Shown here piece by piece: positions 13,075 to 25,524 of a DNA stretch of 64,000 bases (its first letter is position 1; each line of letters starts with the position of its first letter). Origin of the DNA: Sipunculus nudus. Its lineage: Eukaryota > Annelida > Sipuncula > Golfingiida > Sipunculidae. The DNA lies in the NCBI GenBank assembly GCA_026874595.1, contig CM049315.1:78291401-78355400 (forward strand), read 5' to 3'. A program made the translations under genes and the position numbers. The notes beneath the pieces are model-generated. The model saw only the letters and a list, made by a program, of their open reading frames with translations, searched no databases and was not told the origin of the DNA.

Positions 13075-13450
13075 AGTGGTGTACCAATTAATTGATTATA
13101 TTGATGATTAAAAGATTACCAAATTGGTTGCAGTTTTTCATAATCAATCACAATTATGTATGCACATGCAAAGTGGTCATATTATCCAGAAAGAAAGTAT
13201 TTTAATCCTATCAATGAGATACATGTTACAGAGATAGCGGAGACATGAAATAGTGAACAGTTGAAGCGTAAACTACCCTTGATCTCTCAGTGTGATGTAC
13301 AAGTTAGACTAAATTTACCGGGTCAGTATCAAGGTATAATTCTACACAACAGATTTCATGGTAATATGGCAGGTACATAAAATGATCAATTAATGATCAA
13401 TCATCAGTGGTTTTGTTTCTTTCAGTCATCAAACATGATTTATTAATGTT

Positions 13451-13735
13451 CCTACCACCATTATAAAGACATATAGGCATCAGCTCTGTTTCCTACCACT
13501 ATTATAAAGACATATAGGCATCAGCTCTGTTTCCTACCACTATTATTAAGACATATAGACGTCAGCTCTGTTTCCTACCACTATTATTTAGACATATAGA
13601 TGTCAGCTCTGTTTCCTACCACTATTATAAAGACATATAGACGTCAGCTCTGTTTCCTACCACTATTATAAAGGCATATAGACATCAGCTCTGTTTCCTA
13701 CCACTATTATAAAGGCATAGATGTCAGCTCTGCAT
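13451..13735 (+). repeat. 41-bp minisatellite, about 7 units
   Basis: Unit CCTACCACTATTATAAAGAC plus ATATAGGCATCAGCTCTGTTT; consecutive starts 13451, 13492, 13533 are 41 bp apart. The last unit is shortened. Confidence 0.95.
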
Positions 13736-13794
13736 CAGGACTAAAATGAAATGAAACATCCAGGTAAAAGTATGTATAAACAAGCTAAAATACA

Positions 13795-14175
13795 CAGAAA
13801 ATCTCAAATTGTCATTTAATTTTTTTTAATTAGGGGATATATATTGGTTTCTGACTCAGGTTGCAAATGATCCAACTCAAAAGGAGGTGGACTTAAACTC
13901 AAATCTCAGGGACTCAAAAGCAGGTGGATTTAGACTAAAATCTAAGGGACTCAAAAGGAGGTGGACTTAAACTCAAATCTCAGGGACTCAAAAGGAGGTG
14001 GACTTAAACTCAAATCTCAGGGACTCAAAAGGAGGTGGACTTAGACTCAAATCTCAGGGACTCAAACGGAGATGGACTAAAGACTCAAATTTCAGGGACT
14101 CAAAAGGAGATGGACTTAGACTCAAATTTCAGGGACTCAAAAGGAGATGGACTTAGTCTAAAATCTCAGGGACAT
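13795..14175 (+). repeat. second 37-bp minisatellite with shared flank
   Basis: About eight units of GGACTCAAAAGGAGGTGGAC plus TTAAACTCAAATCTCAG, 37 bp each (about 13875-14170). The flank before it resembles the flank of the 2.8-kb array, and the unit shares its GGACT/ACTCA words and period. Confidence 0.92.
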
Positions 14176-14211
14176 TAGTGGAAAGTCATAAATATTAGAA
14201 ATTATTAACTA

Positions 14212-15059
14212 CTATGGTTGTCTTCTTATTTGCGGTTGTTTCAAATTTGTGATATTCACGGTCGCCCTCTGACCACAAAATTGAAACCACACAGATTTGA
14301 ATGCATATATACCAGGCCATGGTAATTAATTTCATAAGCTGCTGACAGTTGGCGACAGTTGAGATTGTGATGACCATCTAGCCTGGTGCATATACTTTAA
14401 GTGATTCAGGGAGAATAACAGGGCCCATTTAAAATAATATCAGTTGGCTTAGATGCAAAATCTGTGACCCATAGCAGGGAAGTGCTGACCCGGTGGGCGG
14501 CCTGGCAGTTTTACCTGCCCCATGCACATGACTGAAGTCTGGAAAGTGTCAATGCCTGCCAGGGATCTAGTGCCGCTTAAAATGAATACTAGTTTTGAGT
14601 AGAAGGTACTCTTTCACATTGTGCCTTATTTGATTTTTGTTTATGAATAAAATTTGCCACTAAAGTTGTGAACGTAGCTGCTAGGGTCGCGCCACCTTAT
14701 AACTGTATAAGGACTACTTCTGTCACTACCTAAATCATGACTCGCAAAATGATGTTTGATTTACTAGTGATGAAGTAAATTTTGAATATATTTGAAGGGT
14801 CACAGTTCATTATGGAGCAAAATTGACATAGAACAGTGGAATATGAGTTGTTTTGAAGGAGCCTTGGCCCTGAACTAATTACAACCAGCAGGGTCAATGC
14901 TTCCCGCACGTAATTTGGTCATTACAGTTCATAGTTTCATATTTGATAATAAAATATACTACTAGACTAATGAAAGAGCGCAAAAAATGAACTCCATGAA
15001 ACCTTTAAAAATACAAAAACTGCCTAAATTCAGCCCTGCCAATATAAAGGCAACCACAG
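14212..15059. mobile_element. TA-target MITE (Tc1/mariner-like), 848 bp
   Basis: Ends CTATGGTTG and CAACCACAG form an inverted repeat with one mismatch, flanked by TA on both sides. Internal segments (TTTCAAATTTGTGATATTCACG near the left end, TTCAGCCCTGCC near the right) match the copy at 46890 and, inverted, 34900. No transposase seen. Confidence 0.8.
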
Positions 15060-15061
15060 TA

Positions 15062-18000
15062 TTAGTTACCACTGGAGAAATGGTGAATTTCTGTTTACTG
15101 AATATTAGCCAGCACTTAAGACAGACTTCATGGTAATGTTGAAGGCAGACATTTTGTATGGAAATTTCTCACACATTTTTGTGATAAGTACTATCATGCT
15201 GGGGATATAATCCTCTCCTGGTGCTCTGCAGATAATCATAATAGGAATGGAGATGTTAATATATTACACAAAAACAGTAAAAAAAAATATTATCTAATAC
15301 TTATAAAAGGAATTTGGTCCACCTGTGTTCACAATTTTCTCTGAAACCGCGTTGCGTATGATAATGTGCTATACCTCATTTTAAATGTTATTGTTCCCTC
15401 AGTGACATGGTCGATATTAAATTAAACAAATTTTAATGTACACATTATTTTGAGTGATTTTGCGTGGTTCCTGATATCAGGGGAGGCTATCACTGAAAAC
15501 AGTCGAACTGCCTTCGGCAAAGACCGGATTTTCTTTGTGGTCACCTCAAGCCCAGAATTAAGCTGATTTAAGGACTTCCGTGCATATGAATAACCTTGCT
15601 TTCAGTGCCAGATTTATGCATGTTTGGGCTGACATTTGACAAAGGCTCTGACCCACATGTGTGGTCAGGCAAGGTGAAAAACACATGACTCTGGCTCGCT
15701 TTACGAAAAGGAGGGGTTCAACCAAGGAGGATTAAACACAAAACCTAATACAAGGTCCCCATTTCCGGAAAAGGTTTAATTGGGTTGGGGTGAGAGTGAA
15801 CATTCCAGGCCTTAAAATTGGGTCTCTTACGATTAAAAAAAGTTGCAGCTGAAAAGGGGGACCAACCCCCTGGACTCCCCTTGGGTCCTCTTCTGCTACC
15901 AACGAGGTATCCGTATTTCCGTTTCTTTCTTCAGGAACAGTTTCCTTGCCTTAAAACGTACATTGAATTCATCTTTCAAGTCTTCCTACTCCAGATACAT
16001 TAGAGGTTAAGTTAAGCGATGTTAAATTAATGTCTTCCTCACATTAACCTGTACTTTAAACATCCAAAAATAGTAACCAGTCAAAGATCATTGAAAACCA
16101 GAGTGCCCCCGCGTCCGATTCTGGTTCGTAAAATAATGTAAACATCACCACTGCCCAGGTCTTCAAGGTCAACATACCAGTGTATGAATGTCTGAAGCGA
16201 CTGGAGGATCACTCACACAGTGTCTCGATGATGTTATATAAGTGTATATGAACAGTATGATGTTTAGGAATCATGTAATGGAGAAGTGAGATGCAGATAA
16301 AAATAAGTGGCAAAATTAAGATACAAGCAGCTGCATGGACATAAAAACGTTTGCTGTTCACAGAAGTGTTGTGCCTTAGAGAGGTGCTTGAGTTATTCTA
16401 CAGTCAAACGACTGAAAATCTATATTTTCTTTTAATTCTTGAATAAAAAAGGACCCAACAATCCTCTCAATTAATACATATCCCCAACCCTGGTAAAAAG
16501 CCCGGTATACCAGGTTTATCAGCTGGTAAACATATAAAATTAAACATTTTGATTCTTCAATCTTAAAATTTGTAAAAATTCATTGTGTGTTTCCAATATG
16601 TAGAGTTGGAGAGTATTGATTAAATTGCTCATATTTGGTAAATTTTGTAAATTTATAGATATCACCAATCTTTGTAGCTATTATACATGTTAATAAAATT
16701 TAAAAATCAGTCCTTTTTCAAACAAATATCCAATTGATATTTTTAAAATTATTTTTCCACATGATTATTTGCCTGTTCAACGGGGCTTTAGCTTGTAGAA
16801 TTATGTCACTTAGAATGTATATATCTTTTGTGACCTCGTATACATGCAAAAATGTTACAACAGTGGCATTCCTTAGACCATGATATACTGGTTGAAATAC
16901 ATTTATTAGCAAAGCTGGGGAAAAGTCACATTTTTTTATCCTCCAAGATCTGCCTGTATATGTGTATATCTAATAGAAACTTAAGGTAGAATAATTGGCA
17001 AAGACCCCTGTTTCTAAAATCAATTAAAAAATTGTTATTAATTTACAGTAGATCCCATAAAGTATGTATTATCTTAAACCTGGTACAGTGTTGATGGTAT
17101 ACATATTTTTTATGGGATATTTTGATGGGACATGTTTAGCTTCAACTTCTCACTGACTTTCTATTGATATTTTAACATTTTGAGAAATCCTAAATTTTTA
17201 ATCCACCCAAGAGCATATATGTATCAATATATCAAAAAAAAAGAAGCACATTGTCAGCATCTTTTGGTTATCATGTTAAGTGTATTGCAATATGTATTTT
17301 ACATGAATAGACTCACTGATACGAAGCCTAGTTTATTATGACTGTCATCAACCAAAGCTTGAAACAGGGGTCCTGTGCATGCTCTTATGAGAGAGGATTC
17401 TATGCTGAAGTCCATCATGGATGTGACAGGCTTGTGATGTTGCATTAACCAGATTTTATTACAGGTCACCTGAGCACTGGAGTTTAAGATTAACACTAGT
17501 GTAGCTCAGCTCTTGCATTACCAGGACTGTCTCAGATCAAAGCCCTGACATCCTGCCAGTCAGGGTGGAGGGCAGACTGTAACAGCACTGCAAAGTAGAG
17601 TTATTAATGTCACTGCTGCTCGATGAAGCTCTTTTCATCTCTCTGCAACAGTTTTAAAACAAGATGAAGAAGGTTCCCTAAAAAAAGTATCCTTTTATAT
17701 TAAAGTATATGGTTGTGCCAATATGGGTTATAAAATCCAGTTAGATGTTACAGAACATGTTTCCAAACATATGTTCATTTGACCAGTATTGAGGTGATAG
17801 ATCTCTTAAGGATATATTGACAGAAATCATGTTGATTATTGATTATATAACTGATCATTTATAAATATGATACAAATGTAATACCATATCTCAAAGAAAA
17901 TTTATTCCACTTGTTTCTCTTACAACCTGTGTTATGTACATTAACTGGCTGTGAAGTGTTCATTTCTTAATAGGTCATTAACTGCACCATAAGATTAAAA

Positions 18001-19132
18001 CTTCACTAGTGTAGTGCTATCAGTATTAGGGATTTTAAACAAATTGAAAATTCTTTCAATTAATGTTGAATGAAATGTGCTTTATTTATATTATTTTAAA
18101 GAGTAAATTTTAATTGTGTTTATGGTGTATTTTGTGAGAATTTAATAAAATAAAATCATATAAAACACAAAACATCCATGTTGTGCTGTTACTGCCCTGG
18201 TTTGTGAATGTCAGTCAACAAATGTTATTTTGATACCCACATGTTGATAAAGTAGCTCATGGTATTGACACTGTCTAGATGTGTACATTGTGCCAAGGTA
18301 GCTGCAATTTTGTTAATTATTTCATTAAGTAATCCTGTTGATGTGTAGTTAAACAGACAATAATTAAGGTATAAACAGTTGTTCAGAAGTGTTTTGAATT
18401 CAATATTTCCCTATTTTAGCCCGTATAGCTAATGATAAGACACACATACCATTATGTCCATGTGATATGGTATGTGGATATGTTATAGCACACAGAGAAA
18501 CAGTCGGTTTTCTTAATAAATCATTAACAAATAGGCAATTACATTTAATAATGCTGTCACAAGGTCTGAAAGTGCCCAGATAAGGATCTCTACATTTTGA
18601 TAACATTTTCATCATTTTAAAACTCAGTTTTGATTTATTAATTTAAGAAATTATTATAATTTGTCTATTAAAGCTGAAACCTTCCAGGAATCAATTAACA
18701 CATTGTGCAACCCTATAAAACTGGTTTTGCTTGAACCAAAACTGGTGGGGCCTTAGATGCCATCATAATGTGACTCCTCTGCTGTCCTCTGGTGGGCAAA
18801 AGGTAAACAAAACTGCCAAAACACAAAAGTGATCTAGATGTCTGGAAGTGATTCCAATTTTTTAATTCAGTGTGGAACAGTCTACACAGCAGGTATAAAT
18901 ACTACAGATATACGTGTAAAATTTCATTTTCAAAAATCCAAGAAATTGTCCAACTGATGTCTGTAGGGACATGCAAGCATTCTGTAAAAACATTACTTAG
19001 GGATCTATACATAGTCTTAGTTAATTTTACTGTTCACTTTTGTACGTTTGGACATCATTTGTCAATTTATCAATCAATAAAAGTACAATTTTAAGTTACT
19101 AGGTGTGTTACTGCAATTTTTTCAACTTTCAG
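15062..19132. other. intron, no gene seen
   Basis: Intron before exon 2. A slightly more GC-rich patch at 15480-16000 has a 61-codon open frame with no family resemblance. Nothing else recognised. Confidence 0.45.
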
Positions 19133-19274
19133 AGAGGTGCGTAATAAGGAACACATCACATTCCAGTCAAATGGAACCCTGTCCTACACGGAACCCAAGC
19201 AGTATGAGTTTGTGCGGGGGATGTCTGTTGGACCGGAGGAGGATGTTTTCACCACTGTTAATATCGTCATACTG
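19133..19274 (+). CDS. CD36/SCARB exon 2 of window
   Basis: Acceptor TTTCAACTTTCAG ends at 19132; donor GTCAGT starts at 19275. The 142 bp encode REVRNKEHITFQSNGTLSY followed by TEPKQYEFVRGMSVGPEEDV and FTTVNIVIL. This is the family block that in LIMP-2 reads as an ELRNK-like start, an NGT glycosylation site, an aromatic-rich strand and an SVG turn before the apical helix bundle. Phase 2 in, phase 0 out. It lies 8.2 kb downstream of exon 1. Confidence 0.93.
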
Positions 19275-19674
19275 GTCAGTGATAGGTCATTGTTTTACTG
19301 TAGGATATACACCAAAAGTTCATTTAACCTGAAGACAGTGTTTCAGTGCAATATCTTGCCGCTGGTGACCAGGGTTTGCTCCCCGGCATGGCTCTGACAG
19401 TGGGTTTTAGTGGCCAATTCAAGGTTTTCTGTGGGTTCTCTGGTTTCCTCCATCTCAAGACACTACTGAATGCCACCACCTGAGGCATAGGAGTGCCCTC
19501 ATTAATTATTATAAAAAATTCTTAAATTGATAAGACAATAAAGCTGCAACTCCATAGTAACTTTTTCTTGAACACCAGGAATTAAGATAATTTTCTCTGA
19601 GTTTCTTTGTTTAAAGATAGAATTTCTTATTTTAAGAAAAAATTACATGTTTAAGTAAGGGATTTTTTGCAGTG

Positions 19675-19925
19675 TAGATGATGCCAGGTGGATTTTAAAC
19701 TCACCTTGGTGATACAACATGGATTTTAAACTTGCAATCGCACTCTCACCTAGGCAAGATTAAAATCCTGGCCTGCTCCATGATGGATTTTAATTTCACC
19801 TAGGCGAGTTTAAAATCTGTCTATTATTAAATATATATATATTATAGGCAAGATCACATTCCCAGTCTCACCATGGTGAAATTACAATTGCAATCTCATC
19901 TAGGTGCATTAAAAACTGCTTAGAA
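19675..19925. repeat. degenerate palindromic CACCTAGGTG cluster
   Basis: Repeated GGATTTTAAACTCACCTTGG, CTCACCTAGGCAAG, TTCACCTAGGCGAG, CTCACCATGGTGA and CTCATCTAGGTG words in both orientations, spaced tens of bases apart. A decayed minisatellite or foldback element. Confidence 0.65.
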
Positions 19926-20609
19926 TTCAATATTGTCTGTGATATATATATAAATCAACTTGCCCATTTTTATGCATCCAGGAAAACTGAAAACAGTTTG
20001 TTTAGGGCTATTGATTTAAGGTTAGGGTAAGGGTTATATAAACCCTTGTGTACTAAACATATTAACAAACAGAAAAACTTGTATTTTATCTTTCTGGAGC
20101 ATTTTAAATTTTTAGGGTAAGTGGTTAGGATTAGGGTTAGGATATAATCCCAGGTATACCAAACAGGGAAAAAAACATGTCACAAGGCCCAAGGGTAAAG
20201 CAGCAAAAAGTGTCAGCAATGACACTTGATTATATGCTTTGGGGGAGGGGGGGGGGCATGGTACAGGGGACATGTCTGGGAGTCGGCCACCAAGTACCTT
20301 TTGTAAACCCTTTTTATGGGAAAATTGTCAACTTTTCCCCCTCAGATCTTTCCACAATAATATTTCAGTTAGGCATTTCATATTATGAAAATAAGTATTG
20401 TACACGTTATATCCATACTCCTGTACCACCCCCCCCCCCCGCCCGCCGAAAATCACATTCTCTGAAATATGGCCCATGAATATTGTATGGGTCACTGTTG
20501 CACCATTTCAGGTCTCAGCATTTCAAGCCCTCTCCATAAACGTACAAATAAATCATCAATAATCTTAATCCAGTGCATAGAAACATGCCTTAAGGTCATA
20601 CTGTATTAT

Positions 20610-20925
20610 CTATCTGCAGATATTAATCCCATGGGAACACAATACTTCCATGTGGGAAAGCAATAATTTTCATGTGGGAACATGATACTATCAGTATCAT
20701 GTGTGAAGAGATAATTATTGCATGGGAAAGAGATAATTATCATGTGGGAATGAGATACTATCGTATGGGAATGAAACACTATCATGTGGGAACAAGATGC
20801 AATCATATTGGAACGAGATACTATCATGTGTGAACAAGGTGCTATCATGTGGAAATCAGATACTATTATGTAGGAATGAGATGCTATCATGTGGGAATGA
20901 GAAACTATTGTGTTTTCAGACATAT
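20610..20925 (+). repeat. 21-bp minisatellite, imperfect
   Basis: Units like ATCATGTGGGAACAAGATGC repeat with a 21-bp step and many substitutions. 21 is a multiple of three, which explains long open frames on both strands (for example 20606-20923 reverse) without a real protein. Confidence 0.9.
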
Positions 20926-21262
20926 GGGAGGATAGATTTATGGTTGTGCTTGTTACCTCCTGTTGCTACCAAAGTTTAAACAGCAGTCATGCTACCTACC
21001 CATGTCAATGGTGATGCATGGGTTGCATTTATTTTAACAAGTTCCTTATCTTTAGTGTATTTCTTTTGCACACCAGAATATGGACTATTTATATATTCAG
21101 TTCCCCCTCAAATCAAAGAAAAAGGCATTTCTCTCACTGTCTATGGCAACTAGGCTCTGATTTACAGGCCTGGTCCCTCAGGAAAGTGGAGACAGTGTCA
21201 CATAAAGTTTAGATCCATTTTAACAAGCTATTTCAGTAATTTCAACAACTTTTTTGTTCCAG

Positions 21263-21475
21263 ACAGCTGCACATGTATTGAAGCCCTACGTAAGCAACAC
21301 TACATTAATGAATTTGGTGGCCAAGTTCATTCAGGATGAGAAGGAGGCTCTCTACAAGAAGTACAGTGTACACCAGTATCTCTGGGGGTTCAAGGATCCT
21401 GTCATAGAAAAGATCAATCAGTACCTCCCGCCTTTCATAAAACCCATCCCAAACTCTTTTGGCCTCTTTGCTCAG
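21263..21475 (+). CDS. CD36/SCARB exon 3 of window
   Basis: Acceptor TTTTTTGTTCCAG ends at 21262; donor GTGAGT starts at 21476. The 213 bp (71 codons, phase 0 on both sides) encode the helical apex and following strand: TAAHVLKPYVSNTTLMNL, a basic and acidic stretch QDEKEALYKKYSVHQYLWGF, KDPVIEKINQYLPPF and NSFGLFAQ. The apex helices of CD36-family proteins form the ligand-binding head, where basic residues matter in several paralogues. NTT is a possible glycosylation site. A long TA repeat starts about 65 bp after the donor. Confidence 0.95.
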
Positions 21476-21537
21476 GTGAGTGTATAAAAATTCAAATTAG
21501 TGAATAATTCTTTTTTTTTATTTTTTACCAAAAGCAT

Positions 21538-21540
<3 letters not shown>

Positions 21541-21593
<53 letters not shown>
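21541..21593. repeat. TA microsatellite
   Basis: An uninterrupted run of about 26 TA dinucleotides, 65 bp after the exon 3 donor. Confidence 0.98.
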
Positions 21594-21595
<2 letters not shown>

Positions 21596-21610
21596 CTTTT
21601 TATATATTTT

Positions 21611-24600
21611 TAGCGAACCTGTGAGCTTATTTGGTGGTGTGGCATTGTCCGAAGTCAAGCATTCATACATTAACCCATAATATCTCAAAAATGGCAGGAG
21701 CTAGGATCACCAAATTTTATGCAAAGAATCAGTCATCTAAAAAACTTATAAAGAGTTTTGCTTATCTTTACCTCAGCTGACTGTAAGTCAACTGAGCTAT
21801 AGTGATTGGGCAGCATCAGTCATCTGTCCATCTGTCTGTCTGTCTGTTAGACTGCCGCGTTTTGACACCATTGGACCTAGAGACCTATAACTGAATATCA
21901 GAGTGGTCCATAATAAAAATCTGTGTGGAAATTAGGTCTCTGTGACATATTTCCACTGAGCAAAGAGGCTCGTAAGTACTCCCCAGAATAATTGAAAATT
22001 TGATACAAAACCTCAAATATCTTGATAATTAATGCATGGAATGTCATGAATCCTGCCTTGAATATTGACCATGGCCAGTTTTGTCCGTTCCTGAAAATTG
22101 GTGGCGCCACCTGTAATGATGACTGTTAGTCATTTTAGCTAAAGCGATATCACTTTGTCTGTCATCCATCCTGCCGTCTGGCTATCAGGCTGTCAGTTAA
22201 CAGGGTGCAAATCGTAACACTGGACCTGGAATCTTCTAAATTTATATCCAGAGAGGTCCTTGAAAAATCTCCTTGGAAACCTTGAATTAGGTCTCTGTTA
22301 CTCATATTCTTCAAGCTATGGGGCTCCGAAGTACCCCCAAAATAATGAAAAATTGATACAAAAGATCAAGTATCTGAACAACTAATGCATTGATCACTAT
22401 GATTCTTTGTATGGATATTGATCATGGATTATTACATCAGTTTCTACAGACTGGTGGTGCCACCTGTATTTTTTAGGATTTTTTATCTCTATTTAAAGTT
22501 CTTAAAGGTGTGGTCATCTGTTAACAGGGCACAAATCGTAACCACTAGACCTGGAATCTTCTTACTTTACATCCTGAGAGGTCCATAAAAAATCTCCTTG
22601 GAAACCTGGAATTAGGTCTCTGTTACCCATACTGTTCTTGCTATTGGACTCCAAAGTACCCCCAAAATAATAGAAGATCTTATACAAAAGCTCAAGTATA
22701 TGAACAACTAATGCATTGATCACCATGATTCTTTGCATGGATATTGATCATGGAGTTTTTCATCAGTTTCTGCAAACTGGTGGCGCAACCTATATATTTT
22801 TAGCGAACCTGTCAGCTTATACAATGGTGCAGCTCGTCCGTCCTGTGTCGTGCGTCATCTGTATGTTAACCATAGCTATCTTAAAAATGGCAGGAGCTAG
22901 CATCACCAATTTTTTTGCAAATAAACAGTCATCTTAAAAACTATATTGCATTTTGTTTATTTTTTTCTAATTGCATTTTCTGAGTTTTTATAGGGAAAAA
23001 GCTAAAAAACTTGAAAAAATTCTCCAATATTTCACTGAAATGATCCCTTGAACAATCTTTCTCAAGTTTGTTCGAATGGTTCCAGTTCGGAGATTTTTGG
23101 TCGAGTTAAAGGAGGTTGAAATTAGTCATCTTTTCTAAAAAGCACAGTAAAATTTAAGTCTGAGAAACTGCTAGAGCTATCATCAGCAAATTTTATACCA
23201 ACGTTTGTCACATATGTCATATCCGAAATTGGTGGCGCCACCTACATTGATGTGTTTTTTTACAAGCGAAAATGTAATTTTAGATGTTTCTAGCTTATAC
23301 ACTGTTTGATGATGAAACTGTTAAGCTTATTGGTTTAAACTTTACAAGAATTATTCTATGGTAGGGTTCTGTCAGTTTTATAGGAATAGATTGGGTAAAT
23401 GCAGCTTAAAAAAAGCAGTTTAGCCAAATAAAAAAGGCTTTCTGTGTTTGAAAACAGATTTGACAACATGCTGAGTTTCAGCAGCCAATTCAAGAGGTCA
23501 CTCAGTACAACCAGGTGGGGTCCAGACATCACTATGGCAACTGACCTGGCTCTGTCTGGTGTCTATAGACAATGTCTAGATGCAAAATTCACAGATTATT
23601 GGAACTGTAACTTTCAACTGTTTGAAAAAACTTGATTTGCATTTTAAGCGAATCGGTTTTATCATTAGGTCACATGTGAACTGCTGCGCCCTCATTTTTG
23701 GTTGACCTGTGACCCTTCCTCACTCCCCAGCATCCATTTATGCATCTGTTTCCTCACATAAACCCACATATCTCAGGAATGGTTTGACCAATCAGGCTAA
23801 ACATTTTGCACAAATGTAGCCCTTTGATAGCTTTATAACATACACTAAAACTGGTAGTACCTCCTGCAACCATTTTTGCACAGTGTCCATCTGTTCATCT
23901 GCCTTGGGATAATATCACTTATATCTCGGCAGTAGTTTGACTTATCCACCTGAAATTTTGCAAGTTTATACATCCAGGACAGCTTTCTTAATTTTATGAC
24001 AGGTGGTTCCACGTACATTCACGTTTACTCTGCAGACATCCAAGCTCATATCTCAGGAAACATTTGACCAATTGGGCTGAAATTTTGCCTGTGATTAGAT
24101 CTCACATAGCTCTACATTGTAGGCAAAACTTGTGGTGCTATCTGCAACCACTTATGCACAGCGTCCATCGTTCATCTGCCTTGGGATATAATCACTCATA
24201 TCTCAGCAGTGGTTTGACTTGTCCACCTGAAATTTTGCAGGTTTATACATCCTGGACAGCTCTCTGGATTTTATGACAGGTGGCTCCACCTACATTCACG
24301 TTTACTCTGCAGACATCCAAGCTCATATCTCGGGAAACATTTGACCGATTGGGCTGAAATTTTGCCTGTGTTTAGATCTCACATAACTCTTCATTGTAGG
24401 CAAAACTTGTGGTGCTATCTGCAACCACTTATGCACAGGGTCCATCTGTTCATCTGCCTTGGGATAAAATCATTCATATCTCGGCAGTGGTTTGACTTAT
24501 CCATCGAAATTTTGCAGGTTTATACATCCTGGACAGCTTTCTTGATTTATTACAGGTGGCGCCACCTACATTCACATTTACCCTGCAGACATCCAAGCTC

Positions 24601-24747
24601 ATATCTCAAGAACTGTTTGTCCGATTGGGCCAAAATTTCACAATAAAGCTTATATTTATTACCACACAAAACCAGCATGTGCCTCTTTCCCAAATCATAT
24701 TTTTTATCATATATAACAGCTGAGCGCCATGACCCATGGGTCCCTTG
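21611..24747 (+). mobile_element. composite of GCGAACC and CAGCTGACTG element families
   Basis: Starts with TTTTTAGCGAACCTGTGAGC (21608) and passes into CTCAGCTGACTGTAAGTC at 21772 with a CTGT microsatellite. It then runs through modules carrying GGTGGCGCCACCT-like words (22088, 22452, 22779), a second GCGAACC start at 22801, GTTTGACCNATTGGGC/CACTCATATCTC modules (23700-24650), and ends GACCCATGGGTCCCTTG. No protein is supported. Confidence 0.75.
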
Positions 24748-24754
24748 TTATTTA

Positions 24755-25398
24755 AGGGAGTCCTGTGACCTTGACCTTTAACCTTGTGACCCCAAAATCA
24801 GATAGGTTCTTGCTTAAGTGGTATGCCATATGTTAGTCAAGTTTGAAATCCATGTGTCCATCCAACCAGGAGTTATCATCTGGAAACAATTTTGGTTGGA
24901 TGGACGGATGGACAGACAGCTAGACAAACAGACAGACAGACAGACAGGATGATTACTATAGGCGATCCACTTGTGATCAATAAACACAACAGGTTTTGGG
25001 ACACTAGATGTAATCACAGCTGAGAAATTGACATGATTGTTGTCATTTTATAGTAAAAAATAGAAAAATAATTTGTCAAAATAAGAAAAAATACAGGTGG
25101 CGCTACCACTTTTCAGGAACAGACATAACTAGTTATGGTCAATATTCAAGGCATGATTCATGACAATCTGTGCATTGATTATCAAGATATTGGAGGTTTT
25201 GTATCAAAAGCTCAGAGAATATAGGTCACAGTGACCTTATTTCAGGTTTCTAAATAGATTTTTTATTGACCTCCCTGAATGTTCACTTACAAGTTTCAGG
25301 GGCCAGCAGTTACGATTTGTGCCCTCCTAATGGACGGCTGGACAACTGGATGGAAGATGGACAAAGCACCATTCCTATTCACTTACAGTCAGCTGTGC
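24755..25398 (-). mobile_element. reverse copy of CAGCTGACTG family
   Basis: Read on the minus strand it starts TTTTTAGCACAGCTGACTG (about 25398), contains the GTTACGATTTGTGCCC and GGTGGCGCTACC equivalents, and has its TCTG microsatellite at 24912-24950. It lies tail-to-tail with the preceding element. Confidence 0.7.
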
Positions 25399-25524
25399 TA
25401 AAAATTTGAAACAATAGCTCTAGTATCTGAATAACTAGTGCATTGATAAGCATGATTCTTTGTGTGCATATGCATCATGGAGTGTTTCATCAGTTCCTGC
25501 AAACTAGTGGCACCCACTGGAATT

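Noticed and set aside
13075-13435. Second hAT-like element (GTAGTGGTGTACCAATTAATTG ... ATCATCAGTGG)
   Set aside because: The left end resembles a hAT terminus but no matching inverted end or 8-bp duplication could be placed.
20606-20923. 105-codon reverse-strand frame rich in SHSHMI
   Set aside because: Product of the 21-bp minisatellite.
24064-24646. Paired similar frames (WAEILPV...CRQNLWCYLQPLMH) as a repeated protein
   Set aside because: They are translations of the tandem modules of a dispersed non-coding element; other copies are full of stops and shifts.
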